NCBI RefSeq assembly: GCF_003324165.1
Contig: NW_025407867.1
Location: 235,600-299,599 of the forward strand
DNA length: 64,000 nt
Reading direction: 5' to 3'
DNA from: Naegleria lovaniensis
Taxonomy: Eukaryota > Heterolobosea > Eutetramitea > Acrasida > Naegleriidae
Under the pieces are notes generated by a model. That model saw nothing but the letters and a program-made list of their open reading frames with translations. It made no database searches and was not told where the DNA came from. The number at the start of each line of letters is the position of its first letter. The first letter of the stretch is position 1. Below, one piece after another: positions 34,125-44,735 of the stretch. A program made the translations under genes and the position numbers.

Positions 34125-36668
34125 TCATTGCCACAATTCGTCTTCTTTAGATTGTAAAGGAATACGTGTGGCCAATCTTCTTGCCAGTCGTGTCAAGATG
34201 AATCCATAAGGTTCCAATTCTTCATCTGAATACTTTTCAAAAATTTCTCGTGCATGCCTCGTCCCAAATTCAAGAATATCTTCAAGTAAATGTTCATATT
34301 GCTGCAATTGATAGATTGTGAACCAGTAACAGGCTTGTATAAAATTGTTGACGCTTAATTGTTGCTTGAATAATTGCGTGACGTGCTGCTTGAGTGAAGG
34401 AATTTGATAGAAATTGGCATAGGTATAGAGAGTGAGTAAATGAGAAGGTTCTAAATGAGTGGTTTCCGCATGTTGTTGTGATTGGTTGTTGGTGTTGTTT
34501 TCTAGAGGTTCAGTTGTAACTCGTTCGTCATTCCAAAAAAAGTCGTCATTGTTGTCAAATATGTCATGAACATTGGTTGATGACACATGTTTTTGTGTTT
34601 TGGAATTTTCTTTGTCTGATAATAATAATTGATCTGTCATTCCATAGCAATATTTGAGTAAAACAATTAAGGCAGTTGATTTGACTTGAAGGGCAATCTG
34701 TTGTTGATCCTCATTAGATATTCCTTGTTGTTCTATAGAGTTCAATTGATTTTCACTCCAAGGATCTTGCAAAATTAAAACGTCGTCATTGGAGACGTCA
34801 CTAAATGGAGACTCTTCGTTAAGTAAAACCTCGAAAAATGTGCTTGCATTGGAAAGAATAGATCTGTGAAGATGAAAGACTTGACCAAATACATTGACCT
34901 TAACATCACTCAATTCAGGATCATTGAAAAGGGGAGTGAGGCCAGAGAGTTTAGGTGGATGCTGGATAATACAACAACAACCTTGTTGCTGTTGATCCAA
35001 CAAATTAAATGATGTGTTGCTACTATTAAAATATTCATCAAGTGCATGTAAGTACGGACCAAATTGATCTCTATTTTCATCATTTTCGCATTCTTGTAAA
35101 AAATCGTGACATTTTTGTAGATATTTCCTCAATAGAATGCTATCTGGATGAACTATTAAAAAGTGTCTAATGCTCGCTATCAATGAAAATACATTGTCCA
35201 TCGAAATGCTTTCTGCAAAGGATGCTTCAACGAGTGTAGTCAATTCTGGAAATTCTGAGTGGCAATAATGTAAAATACATGCCAGTGAAAATAAATCTCT
35301 GCTTTCAAATTTTGATTTTCCATACATTAGGCAAGCGAGACACTCATTCAGTACCAATAATTCTTGCTGTGATAGGAATTGAGAATCAAGATCTGTTTTG
35401 ATGACGTTATTCCACAGTTGTGGATAATACTTTGCAATTACAGCATTGACGCATGTAATTCTCCCATTTTGATGTTCATCTCTCGGAAATATTTTCAATC
35501 GACAAATGGGTTCAATACAAGTTTCCATTTCTTTCTGTGGTTTGTATTCATAAAGTATTCTCTTCCATGGATTAAATTTTTGCCTGTCATCATTTGCATA
35601 ATTTAGCCTCAAATACTCAACATTAAATGTAAACTTAAATAATTTCAAAGACGAGTCCAAACAAAGAAAACCATTCTCTATTGAAACCACATGTTTAAAT
35701 ATATGTGGAATTCTGTCTTTGTGAAATCTCTGGCACTCATATAGGTCAAAGCAGCTCCAAGTTCCAGAGCTATCCAAACTGGAAAATATTCCTAATTCTT
35801 CATTCACAATGAGAGTGACAGGATATACTTGTGCTCGACTCGATGTAAACTCTTTTGATCCTCCTGCTTGATAGCATGTCCATTTCGAGCCACACTCGGC
35901 AATAAACATTGAAGTTTGTTGGCGGATCTCACTATTCTTGTCATCTTGAGAAGAATACCAAATCTTTGCTCCAAAACAACCGTCACCCAATTCTTTAAAT
36001 GTCACATTTTTAGAAGTTCTTGAATATAATACGCATGTGCACGCTTTGAAATCCGTATTCAATAACTTGACATAGTGTTGATCTTCCGAAATGTTCATTC
36101 CCATATCGATGACTTTTTTTTCTATTGGCTGGTTTGAAAATTCAAAGATCTTTTCCATGTTCCATTGCGTCTTTTTGTCTGTTGATACTACTTTTTTGCA
36201 ATGATAAACGCATCTCTCACCGATCGAATGATAACTAGTACTGCATGTTACAAAAGCAATTGTGTGAGCATTGATCCATTTTGCAAATTCTATGGAATTA
36301 CTCGAAATAAATATTTCCTTTTCCATCGTTGAATTACGAGAATTAAATACTTGTAAGTGTTGCGACGATAAGTGAAATTCATATTTCCCATCCTTGTTGC
36401 ACGAGATTAATCTTACACTTGATGAAACTTGTTTTTTCAATACATCTCCTGTTCGTATGTTATATTGAATGTAATCCTGTGATGCGTCCATACCATCCTG
36501 GTTCTGCTTTTTCAATAAACAAACAAATTTCTCATTCATGGAAAAGGTCCAGTTCTTGTATGGATCTGACGGAAGTGATAATGTTTTACGTGTTCGTTTT
36601 TCGGTGTAGCATCTTGGACTAGATTCATTCGATGGTTGTTGTTGGACCTTTCCCTGAGTCGAGTCCAT
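34125..36668 (-). CDS. BTB/POZ domain protein with N-terminal propeller-like region (847 aa)
   Basis: Start at ATG 36668; upstream codons in frame are not ATG. The first 400 residues are beta-rich with WD/RCC1-like spacing but no clean repeats. A helical stretch follows, then a BTB fold at about 580-800: LSDVKVNVFGQVFHLHRSIL, with an acidic/Asn insertion inside, then ALIVLLKYCYG and a BACK-like helical tail (LLTLYTYANFYQIPSLKQH). BTB proteins dimerise and often act as cullin-3 adaptors; that is inference. The start lies only 29 bases after the stop of the ArfGAP gene on the same strand, which is very tight. Confidence 0.8.
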   Translation of the reverse strand: MDSTQGKVQQQPSNESSPRCYTEKRTRKTLSLPSDPYKNWTFSMNEKFVCLLKKQNQDGMDASQDYIQYNIRTGDVLKKQVSSSVRLISCNKDGKYEFHLSSQHLQVFNSRNSTMEKEIFISSNSIEFAKWINAHTIAFVTCSTSYHSIGERCVYHCKKVVSTDKKTQWNMEKIFEFSNQPIEKKVIDMGMNISEDQHYVKLLNTDFKACTCVLYSRTSKNVTFKELGDGCFGAKIWYSSQDDKNSEIRQQTSMFIAECGSKWTCYQAGGSKEFTSSRAQVYPVTLIVNEELGIFSSLDSSGTWSCFDLYECQRFHKDRIPHIFKHVVSIENGFLCLDSSLKLFKFTFNVEYLRLNYANDDRQKFNPWKRILYEYKPQKEMETCIEPICRLKIFPRDEHQNGRITCVNAVIAKYYPQLWNNVIKTDLDSQFLSQQELLVLNECLACLMYGKSKFESRDLFSLACILHYCHSEFPELTTLVEASFAESISMDNVFSLIASIRHFLIVHPDSILLRKYLQKCHDFLQECENDENRDQFGPYLHALDEYFNSSNTSFNLLDQQQQGCCCIIQHPPKLSGLTPLFNDPELSDVKVNVFGQVFHLHRSILSNASTFFEVLLNEESPFSDVSNDDVLILQDPWSENQLNSIEQQGISNEDQQQIALQVKSTALIVLLKYCYGMTDQLLLSDKENSKTQKHVSSTNVHDIFDNNDDFFWNDERVTTEPLENNTNNQSQQHAETTHLEPSHLLTLYTYANFYQIPSLKQHVTQLFKQQLSVNNFIQACYWFTIYQLQQYEHLLEDILEFGTRHAREIFEKYSDEELEPYGFILTRLARRLATRIPLQSKEDELWQ

Positions 36669-36697
36669 TTCTCTAAAATTGAAAATTAATTTTCTAT

Positions 36698-37234
36698 TCA
36701 ATAATGAAGAAAATTGATCATTGGTTGATGATGATGACCAGAAGGTGTAATCATTTGATCACGTGTAGTAATTATATGATCACGATCATCACTCATTATT
36801 GGATCTTCATCATGTTCCGATTTGGTGTTACGATCATCTTGTGCCCACACCCGATGCACATATTTACTCACAATAAACGTTTCCATTAATTTTGAGTTTC
36901 CACTATGAACAAATTGTGATTTCGTTTCCGAGTCTAGCTTTGCTTCTAACCGTCTGTTCACTATTAAATTTCCAAGAGATGATACATGTTGATATTCGGC
37001 TTGATTCCAACGATCCAAATTCAATGATTTGACTCGACAAATCGTAACCGATATGTTGGAACGACGTATTCCAGCACATTGAATACAAATAAACACTCCT
37101 TGTGCTACATCCACCCATTGAGGTTTTGGAACTTGGCAATCGGCACATGATTCATTGCCTGGAATTTTGGAGAGTTTGAGAAGATCTTGAGGTGATGGGG
37201 AGGCATTGTCGGAGGAAGATTGCTTACTGGACAT
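36698..37234 (-). CDS. ArfGAP-domain protein, short (178 aa)
   Basis: Start ATG 37234 follows six A's. The ArfGAP zinc finger is clear: C-x2-C-x16-C-x2-C in CADCQVPKPQWVDVAQGVFI then CIQC, followed by AGIRRS, where the invariant arginine finger is kept but the usual GIHRxLG is changed to GIRRSNI. VKSLNLDRW follows as in the family. It should stimulate GTP hydrolysis by Arf-type GTPases on membranes, if the altered loop allows it. The protein ends about 60 residues after the domain, in a His/Asp-rich tail, without PH, ankyrin or amphipathic modules. Confidence 0.85.
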   Translation of the reverse strand: MSSKQSSSDNASPSPQDLLKLSKIPGNESCADCQVPKPQWVDVAQGVFICIQCAGIRRSNISVTICRVKSLNLDRWNQAEYQHVSSLGNLIVNRRLEAKLDSETKSQFVHSGNSKLMETFIVSKYVHRVWAQDDRNTKSEHDEDPIMSDDRDHIITTRDQMITPSGHHHQPMINFLHY

Positions 37235-37556
37235 TTTTTTCGAAGAACGAACTTGGTTGGTTGTGAACTCGTCATGTGTTATGTGGCTATGGACACATCA
37301 AACGAGGCAGTGTGAAAACAATGGTTCCACGTGGTTTTCATTATTGTAAATAGTTCAGTCCAGATACAATGTTTAGATAAGGTAAGTTGATGGAATTGTG
37401 GATGTAAAACAACGGAAAATAGAAAAGACCTCATTTGTGTGGATCGATCATTAAGTTGAGGGAATCTTTGTGGATGTAAAACAAACAGAAAAAGACACAA
37501 GAAATGATCATCCTTTGAAATATTTCAACAATCCCATTTAATCCAATGATCAACTC
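37235..37556. repeat. Intergenic region with imperfect direct repeat
   Basis: About 320 bases between the Sam50 stop and the ArfGAP start. A unit with GTTGA-GGAAT and TGTGGATGTAAAACAA occurs twice, at about 37386-37425 and 37454-37495, roughly 70 bases apart. A TGAAAAC/GTTTTCA stem-loop lies near 37313-37340. The promoter of the ArfGAP gene must be here. No RNA gene recognised. Confidence 0.5.
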
Positions 37557-39002
37557 TTATTCGTTGTAAACAAAGTTGACTGAAAATTGTTTAAAGTTTT
37601 GAAGAGTGGGAGGTAAATTGTTTTGGTCATTGAAGATTGTCGATGGCTTGGCAAAATTGAATTCAATTCTACCAAAGCTCAGCATCATGGCAAGTCCAAA
37701 ACCAACACTCGTGTGGAGACCCTTTGAGAATTTTTCCTTAAATTCTTGCATGCCCTTTTCGCTGTAATCGTTCATATTCGCCACATGACCAGCATCAAAG
37801 AATGCTTGACAATGCAAGCCAAGTAATTGATGAAGGAATGAAATTGGGAATGGGAAAATTAATCTTCCAGTTGCGAGAGCCTTAACATTTCCTCCATATA
37901 CTTCCTCAGATCGTGGATGAACCAAACCTACGGCAGGGAATCCACGAACATTCTCCACAAATCGATCATTGAGCGAGATGAATGTATCATTCTGTCGATC
38001 GAGAGGAATAATGGTACCAACATTGAGTTTTAAAGCAGCAGTAAGGGTATCAGAAATGAGAGGAACAAACACTTCACCGTTCATGTCGACCGAGTAATGT
38101 TTCACGTCACCTCCCAATCCTGCCAATCGATGAACTAATTTAAAGAAGGCTCCTTGTGATGGCGTGGCAGCAGAATCTCTTGTATCGTAACGATAAATGT
38201 GGCTGAGTGATGATTTGACACTGTGTTCTCTCACTTCGGTCCAAACTTGACTCTTCACATGGGAATCTTCTTGGTCGAGGACAGGTTCCGACTCTTGGGT
38301 CTTACTATTGAAAAATGAAGAAAAGAATCGATTGAAGGAGCCCGATGATGATGCCTTTCTGAAGATGGCACTCACATCTTCATTTCTTCTCAACTCAAAA
38401 TCATAGGAAATGGTATGTCTATCATTGATTTCAGCTCGGACCGAAACACCATTCGATTTCTCCTGCAAGAGATTTGTAATTCTTCTACTTCCGAGCAAGT
38501 ATCCGCTCAAATAAAGAGCACCATCATTATTGAAACTTTGTGGAAAGAAAGCACGGCTCACAAAAGTCAAGCCACTCTTATCAAAATTAGCATCAACATC
38601 CCACCTATCAGCTACTCCCAACAAGTTTCTATATCCGACTGAAACCTCTCCCTTCACTTGACCCTTGTCATTGACCGTAGAACCGACGGAAAAACGTGTT
38701 GATTGCTTCTCCTTACAGTCCAAAACGAGTACAACATTTTTGTTCTCATCCGTATCAAGAATAACATTCAAATTATTCAATACATCCAATTTACTACATC
38801 TTTCCAAGCCAACACTGATGGCTTCATTCAATTCATTTAAATTTTTAGCTCTGGTTGTTGCTTCAAACGCATTCTTCAATTTGGATTCATTAGTACGTTC
38901 CACACCCCGAACCAAAATCTCCTTCATTTGAAGGCTTTCTTGTCCGGCTTCGGGTTGAATTTGAAGAATCGGATCGAGAGGGTTGTAACTCTTTGGTCGC
39001 AT
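37557..39002 (-). CDS. SAM50: Sam50/Omp85 mitochondrial outer-membrane assembly protein (481 aa)
   Basis: Start ATG 39002 follows nine A's. An N-terminal POTRA-like segment (MKEILVRGVERTNESKLKNA) precedes a bacterial-surface-antigen-type beta barrel: GYRNLLGVADRWDVDANF, SLSHIYRYDTRD, the conserved loop-6 region VRGFPAVG, then ALATGRLIFPFP and a C-terminal strand ending in Phe-rich FSVNFVYNE, which resembles a beta-signal. Sam50 is the core of the sorting and assembly machinery that inserts beta-barrel proteins into the mitochondrial outer membrane. Length and one POTRA match mitochondrial rather than bacterial or plastid Omp85. Single exon. Confidence 0.88.
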   Translation of the reverse strand: MRPKSYNPLDPILQIQPEAGQESLQMKEILVRGVERTNESKLKNAFEATTRAKNLNELNEAISVGLERCSKLDVLNNLNVILDTDENKNVVLVLDCKEKQSTRFSVGSTVNDKGQVKGEVSVGYRNLLGVADRWDVDANFDKSGLTFVSRAFFPQSFNNDGALYLSGYLLGSRRITNLLQEKSNGVSVRAEINDRHTISYDFELRRNEDVSAIFRKASSSGSFNRFFSSFFNSKTQESEPVLDQEDSHVKSQVWTEVREHSVKSSLSHIYRYDTRDSAATPSQGAFFKLVHRLAGLGGDVKHYSVDMNGEVFVPLISDTLTAALKLNVGTIIPLDRQNDTFISLNDRFVENVRGFPAVGLVHPRSEEVYGGNVKALATGRLIFPFPISFLHQLLGLHCQAFFDAGHVANMNDYSEKGMQEFKEKFSKGLHTSVGFGLAMMLSFGRIEFNFAKPSTIFNDQNNLPPTLQNFKQFSVNFVYNE

Positions 39003-39388
39003 TTTTTTTTGTGTTTTTGAATTTAAAAAAAAATTGAAATTGATTGAAAATTTATTAACCTTGCTCATCGAAATATTAAGGATTTAATCTGAGATAATAC
39101 CAATGTTTGCTCACATTGTTGTTAAACACATCTTGAACATACCCATTAAAAGAATAAACAGTTAGTTTGGACGCATGTTCTTGTTGTATATGAATCATTG
39201 TCAAGTTTCAACAGACCGTTGTCTGGGCCATTGAAAACAGGTTTTAGTTGAAAGGAATATGTCCAAAGAGTGTTATCATGCCTCTTTGCATTTTTCCAAT
39301 GAAAACACAGTGTTAATGGAAAGTCACATCATGTAACCTTCATTTTTCGAGATAATTCCAATTCATTCTTTCACAAAATCAAAAAAAA
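39003..39388. promoter_or_regulatory. Divergent intergenic region (Sam50 / zinc-ribbon protein)
   Basis: About 385 bases between two divergent starts, so it carries both promoters. Both starts are immediately preceded by A-runs. A CAGAC/GTCTG stem-loop with a 4-base loop lies near 39210-39225. No coding potential or RNA gene was recognised. Confidence 0.35.
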
Positions 39389-40024
39389 ATGTCTTCGCAA
39401 CAACAACAACAACGTTTGGATCATCTCGTTCAATCCTATTACAATTCGGACTTGAAAACCATTCACACCAAATATGTGGAAACTTGTGAACGATTGGGTC
39501 TTCCTAAAAAGGATTTCCTCCATGATGTCTCTTTGTATCCATTGACAACATCATCCAATTCAACAACTCCTCTTTCCATCTCTCTCATTCAAGAAACCAT
39601 TCAAAAAGAAATCACAAACATTTTACCAAAAGAAGAAGTCGAAAATCTCAAAAAACGAAAACAACAATTGGCTGAAAAACGTGATTTAAAACGAAAGAAG
39701 GAATTTCAACAAGACCGAGTGTGTGAAAAGTGTGGCCATTCCGAATTCTTTTACATTGGTGCTCGAAGTCATGATGGTGGCGAATTGATCTTTCCCAGTG
39801 GAAGAAAAATTGAAGGTTATTTACCAGAATTACCTTCCATTTGTGATTCGGATGGTGTCATGATGTATATGTGTCTTGAATGTGGAGTTCCGTATGGATT
39901 TAATAGTGATCGGGTGAAACAAGTGTTGGAAAGAGTAGAAAAAAATCGAATTTCTGAAGAACAAGAACAGGAAGAGGATGAGGAAGAAGAGGACGAGAGT
40001 GACAATGAAGATGAATCATATTAA
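39389..40024 (+). CDS. Zinc-ribbon protein, unknown (211 aa)
   Basis: The ATG follows nine A's. A Gln-rich start and a helical, Lys-rich middle lead to a two-CxxC zinc ribbon: CEKCGHSEFF and MYMCLECG, about 40 residues apart, with a conserved-looking RSHDGGELIFPSGRKIEGY loop between. The C-terminus is an acidic Glu/Asp tail. The ribbon recalls transcription-factor or RNA-polymerase-subunit ribbons, but I cannot name a family. Compact single-exon gene. Confidence 0.65.
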   Translation: MSSQQQQQRLDHLVQSYYNSDLKTIHTKYVETCERLGLPKKDFLHDVSLYPLTTSSNSTTPLSISLIQETIQKEITNILPKEEVENLKKRKQQLAEKRDLKRKKEFQQDRVCEKCGHSEFFYIGARSHDGGELIFPSGRKIEGYLPELPSICDSDGVMMYMCLECGVPYGFNSDRVKQVLERVEKNRISEEQEQEEDEEEEDESDNEDESY

Positions 40025-40945
40025 TAAATGATCATTTTGATTTTCAATGTTTCTACATTGCACAACAACAAGAGTTTGGAAATAATTAAAGGAAACTAAT
40101 GGGTTTGAAACTCGCCAAACATCCATCCTTTGGAAAAGGATTGGTGTTTGAGGGATTTTCTACATATTTTGTCATCTGACTTTATTAATGTATCAATTTT
40201 GTTCCAAAACAGTCTGAGTATTGTCATGCTGAAATTTCATCACTGTAAGAATTGGTTTTGAATGAGGTTGTGAGATAGACAAAATTGTACACAATTAGCC
40301 ATGGTTTAAGAACCGTTGAATCACGATTCCTAGATTAAAAAAGACCGTTGTTATTTGAAACTCTTCAACATTTCAACGTTACTGAAATTGTCTCATTTGA
40401 AATTTCATTCAACTTGTTCTTCATCATTCAAAGAAAATCCTTGAATATTACAACGTTCAGTCGTTACGTTAGGTCTTGTCTTTTGGAAGTTGTTCATCCA
40501 TCATCAATTTTTTGTAATCTTGGAGTCTGCTTGATTGCAAGAAACCCCAAAAAAACAACCCGAATCCTTTCTCTCTCCATAAGTGTGAACGAACACTGTG
40601 AATCCTCTGGAGAGGTGTACATCATCATTAACAACAACAACTCAGCAACAAAAAGAGTATCCATACTCATTGGGTACTCTTTTTTTCGAGAATAGTTGAT
40701 CATCATCGGGTTACGACTAGTAGTGGAGATTTTGATTTGTAAACATCATCATCATCAAATTTTCAAAGAGAGAATTGAATAATACTCTTATCATCAAACA
40801 CATCAAACTTTCAATAATCAATATTACCATCACATATATTCCCACCATCATTCTTAACTGATTATTATTACCAAAATCTATTTCCGAAACAAACGACACT
40901 TTTGTAAATATATAAATCAACCACCCAAATCCTCAACAACAACTG
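40025..40945. other. Long intergenic region with T-run hairpin
   Basis: Some 920 bases without a convincing gene; the frames inside are short, lack ATG context and overlap on both strands. One structure stands out: AAAAAGAGTA (40650-40659) pairs with TACTCTTTTT (40675-40684) over 10 bp, and the 3' arm runs into a T-tract. An internal GAGTAT/ATACTC offers a competing hairpin. ATC-rich simple sequence lies at 40740-40770. The promoter and 5' UTR of the kelch-SAM gene must be at the right end. Confidence 0.4.
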
Positions 40946-43900
40946 ATGATAAATTCAGAATATACAGAAGAAGAGGAAGAAGAATATATTTTAGCAGATC
41001 AATCCGATCAAGCCTCATCAGCCACGACCTGCAGTAACAATGTCCGACGACGACGTTTGTGGTCCATACCAAGTCCATCATCAGGAACATCACCCTCTGC
41101 AAGATGGGGGCATTGTAGTGTCATGTTGAAACATCCCAATATCAACTCGAATCATCCTACTTTGATGATTCATGGAGGATTTGATGGTGCCAACATGCTT
41201 AACGATGTACATTTATTTGATGCAGTCACAAATACATGGAAACAGCCTGTAAAAACTTTTGGAAGCACACCGAGTCCAAGATCTGGACATTCTATTACTG
41301 TCTTGTCGGAAAACAAGGGTAGACTTTTGTTTATTGGAGGAGGTAATGGAATGCATTACTTGTCTGATTTAGTTGTGATGGAAATTGTAACAGAGAATGA
41401 TGATGAGTTTAAAAAGGAGTTGCAGTTACTTTCAACGACCGAGACATCGATACAGTGTTGCAACATGTTTCGTTGGACTCGACCAAAAGTATCGAGTCGT
41501 GTTCGAGTCTACATTTCAGATGATGACATTATTTTAACAGAGGAAGAATTTCACAAACTGCAAGAAGAAATTGCTAATAATAAGAATAATTCAAGTGGAG
41601 CTATAGAAAATGGTGATGGAGATGAAAACAAAAATCCACTCGTCTCATCAAAAGTAGTGGAGCAATTCATTCGTGCAAATCAATCAGGAACTAAGGAAGA
41701 CTTGATTGGCTTTGGAAATCCCTCTCATCATGAACAACTTGATTCCTTAAATTTTACCATGAAGGAAATTTACCCTGCTCCACGAAGCAGGCACACAGCA
41801 GTTGTGACAGAGGATAGCTCACGAGTAATCTTGTATGGTGGAGGAGGAAAAAATAGAATTTTTGATGATATTTGGGTGTTAGATGTGAACGAGATGGAGT
41901 GGAGCCAACCACCTGAATCTGAAAACAAGCCCTCTGCTCGATGGGGTCACTCTGCTTGTGTACACTCTGGAAAGATGTACGTCTTTGGTGGCGTATTTAA
42001 AACGAGCATGCTCAATGATTTGTACATGCTTGACTTGACGAGCTTTGTTTGGACGAGAATTGAATTGCCAGACCCTGGACCATTTCTGGCACCTCGAGCT
42101 GCTCACACAGCTAACATCATTTTAGGACGATATCTAATCATATTGTGGGGAGGAGATGACACTAAATATTTTGAAGATTTATACGTACTTGATTTACAGT
42201 CACACAAAGCACGAAGAATTGAATTTAAGAGTCCAAAAGCAAGATGTGCCCATACGACATGTCTCATCGATAACAATTATTTGTATGTTTTTGGAGGTGG
42301 TGGAGGTAATCATCGATTTAAAGAACTCTACTTGTTTGACATTAAGGCTGCATTTGAAAAGCTGGGAATTTATGAAACCTATGGCTACGAATCCGATGAC
42401 GAGCTATTGACCAGTGACACAGTCGAGTACTCGAAAGGTCAATGTTTTTCGCAATATTTGGACAAAATTTCACAAAGCTATCTCGAACTTAGAAGCGATG
42501 TGAAAATAGAAGGAGGACCAGAAGAGAAGCAACGCAGCGACACGATTGGCAGCACCGCCAATGATACCACTACCAATTCACATTTACCATCGACTGAAGG
42601 CACAGACGTGACACTGACCAAAACAAAAACTACACGACGAAAGAGAAGCAGCTCCAAACGGAAAACTCTCAGTACTGGCAATGGAGATCAAATATTTGGT
42701 AGTAAGGAAGTCAAAGAGGTGACGAATTGGCTGGTCAATCTTGGACTTGGTCGCTATGCAAGCATTTTTCTACAGGAAGAGATTGACTTGGAATGTATAC
42801 CACTTCTTACAGATGCCGACTTGTTCAAATTGGGAATTTCAAAATTTGGACCTCGAAAGAAAATTCTTGCAGCTGCGAAATTGATTCCCACTTCGTACAT
42901 GTACACTCCTCCTCATGAAAATACTTCCTCACAACAAATTCCTTCACATGCACAACCATCGAATGTTGAGTCACATGTTGACAGTCATCATTCGACCACC
43001 AGTACGACTTCTCCTCCCTATTTACATCAACGATCTGTTTCATCCTCTTCGGGTACCATACTGCCCGTCGACACTTCGTCTTCCTCCACAGCCTATTTCA
43101 CAGAGACAGCCAATAACATTATCCAATCGGTGGGAAATCTTACCAACACCTGTGACGGTATTAAGGATAGTCTAAAATCACTCTCTGCCAATCTGTCCAA
43201 TCTTACCCTAATGCTTTCGAATCCCTATTATGGATTTCGACATCCGGCTGCAGTCGCAATTTCCATGCACAATCAAATGCAACAACGAATTCCGTCAAGT
43301 ACGAATACCACGAACACGAGTAGTGGTGGTAACAACAACATGGCTAATCCAAACTCTTCATCCTCTTCGAATCAATCCAATTCGAATATTTCCTATCCGA
43401 ACAATGTCAACAACAATAATGGCAATCTTCATCAAATTCCAACCGTACCCGTTTCTCCAAGACAAACCAATTTTTCAATGCCTTATAATTTGGAATATGG
43501 TATGATTCCACCTCCACCTCCACCCACAACCATTTCACCAGTGGTGGTTGTTGGCAATAATATTCCTTCTCGACCAAGAAATTTATCAAATTCAACATCG
43601 ACATTTAAACGAAATACACTCCTTCCACCACCAATTTCAACTCAACAAAATAGTGAATCCAACCAAATTCCAGCTAGAAATGTGTCGTCATCGTATCATG
43701 AAAGATCCACTACTTTGAGTCATCGTGACAATCACGCAACATCAATGAGCAGCATGACTAGTAACGGACATTTTGAATCAGATAACACAAATACTAATAA
43801 TCAAACAATGTCAATTTCATCTGGAAGTGTCAACCAATCGATTCCTACAGCATCGAATGGAAGTGGAATAACCAATTCAAATTCACAAACTCAAACGACA

Positions 43901-44059
43901 ACAAAAAAGAAGACACGAAGTCGAAAACCAAAGAAAAATGGAACTTCTACATTGTCACAACAAGATCAAGTGAGTATAGATCTTTCTCCTGACTTTCCTT
44001 CCTATAATGCTGGTGAGAGTTGGTTTGATGTTACAGAAAGAGATCATGAGTCGGATTGA
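40946..44059 (+). CDS. Kelch-repeat and SAM-domain protein (1037 aa)
   Basis: Single exon. An acidic N-terminus and a short basic patch precede at least five kelch repeats (residues about 50-470), e.g. PSARWGHSACVHSGKMYVFGG and RSRHTAVVTEDSSRVILYGGG, with the G-G and Y...W spacing of the motif; a long insertion splits the propeller at about 150-270. A SAM domain lies at about 588-650 (VTNWLVNLGLGRYASIFLQE...LGPR-like FGPRKKIL). The remaining 380 residues are Ser/Asn/Thr/Pro-rich, including a poly-Pro run, and end in a basic patch and an acidic tail. It is probably a scaffold joining a propeller and a SAM oligomer; partners unknown. It marks the left border of the accessory island. Confidence 0.85.
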   Translation: MINSEYTEEEEEEYILADQSDQASSATTCSNNVRRRRLWSIPSPSSGTSPSARWGHCSVMLKHPNINSNHPTLMIHGGFDGANMLNDVHLFDAVTNTWKQPVKTFGSTPSPRSGHSITVLSENKGRLLFIGGGNGMHYLSDLVVMEIVTENDDEFKKELQLLSTTETSIQCCNMFRWTRPKVSSRVRVYISDDDIILTEEEFHKLQEEIANNKNNSSGAIENGDGDENKNPLVSSKVVEQFIRANQSGTKEDLIGFGNPSHHEQLDSLNFTMKEIYPAPRSRHTAVVTEDSSRVILYGGGGKNRIFDDIWVLDVNEMEWSQPPESENKPSARWGHSACVHSGKMYVFGGVFKTSMLNDLYMLDLTSFVWTRIELPDPGPFLAPRAAHTANIILGRYLIILWGGDDTKYFEDLYVLDLQSHKARRIEFKSPKARCAHTTCLIDNNYLYVFGGGGGNHRFKELYLFDIKAAFEKLGIYETYGYESDDELLTSDTVEYSKGQCFSQYLDKISQSYLELRSDVKIEGGPEEKQRSDTIGSTANDTTTNSHLPSTEGTDVTLTKTKTTRRKRSSSKRKTLSTGNGDQIFGSKEVKEVTNWLVNLGLGRYASIFLQEEIDLECIPLLTDADLFKLGISKFGPRKKILAAAKLIPTSYMYTPPHENTSSQQIPSHAQPSNVESHVDSHHSTTSTTSPPYLHQRSVSSSSGTILPVDTSSSSTAYFTETANNIIQSVGNLTNTCDGIKDSLKSLSANLSNLTLMLSNPYYGFRHPAAVAISMHNQMQQRIPSSTNTTNTSSGGNNNMANPNSSSSSNQSNSNISYPNNVNNNNGNLHQIPTVPVSPRQTNFSMPYNLEYGMIPPPPPPTTISPVVVVGNNIPSRPRNLSNSTSTFKRNTLLPPPISTQQNSESNQIPARNVSSSYHERSTTLSHRDNHATSMSSMTSNGHFESDNTNTNNQTMSISSGSVNQSIPTASNGSGITNSNSQTQTTTKKKTRSRKPKKNGTSTLSQQDQVSIDLSPDFPSYNAGESWFDVTERDHESD

Positions 44060-44589
44060 GGCATAAAATAACTAACTGTCAGTTGTCACGGTTGTTGCTA
44101 AGGCATTGATACCAAGCATTCCCATGTTCTTTTTAGGTAGCTATGAAATGGACAAGGCAATGATCTATCTATTTGTGTGTTCTTTATCAGGTAAACTGTT
44201 TATTTATTTGCTAGATACAACTGGCCTCCACCACACTTGTGCCACGACAAAATTTCCAAACAAAGATTTTTTAAATAGTAGAATCAGCGGAAGGAATCTG
44301 TCACACGACCTCAAACAACACACAAACAACCAACAACAAGTCTCCTTCTCATCTATTCCACTAGAGAATGAATGAAATAATTTTTAAAATTGAGAATGTT
44401 GAACGGATGAGTTGTTTCAATATGAGAGCCTTTCAACTATGTCTTCATCTATTCTACTCAATTAGAAAATAATTTTCAAAGTTTTTATCTGATGAAAATC
44501 TCAATACGCATGTCGAACCTAATCTTATTATGTCTTTACAAAATTAAAAAGTCACACGCGTTAAAAATAATGAACAACAACAACACTTA

Positions 44590-44735
44590 CTCGGAGAGCA
44601 CACCATACTCCATCAATGATAACAATGATTTTTTGGTGTTTTAAAGTGCTCCGATCACATACTCATCTCTCACACGAGAGACGGAATTATCATCTTGACA
44701 GAATGATAATCACATAGTTATTATTATATAGATCT
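44590..44735 (-). ncRNA. Structured 3' flank of the Fanzor gene, candidate guide RNA (omega-RNA)
   Basis: Downstream of the Fanzor stop, read on the minus strand, three inverted repeats follow one another: ATTATCAT/ATGATAAT (about 44715-44688), TCTCTC/GAGAGA (about 44682-44667), and a long one in which TCGGAGCAC...ACACCA pairs with TGGTGTGCTCTCCGA (about 44655-44591). Fanzor and TnpB guide RNAs are known to come from the 3' end or 3' UTR of the nuclease gene. Position and structure fit, but no transcript or element boundary is shown, so this is a candidate only. The rest of the 715-base gap 44060-44774 shows no gene. Confidence 0.35.

Noticed and set aside
40348-40920. Several 60-115 codon frames on both strands in the large gap
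   Set aside because: They overlap each other on opposite strands and lack coding character.
44106-44375. 89-codon plus-strand frame after the kelch-SAM gene
   Set aside because: No family features, poor start context; more likely UTR or intergenic sequence.
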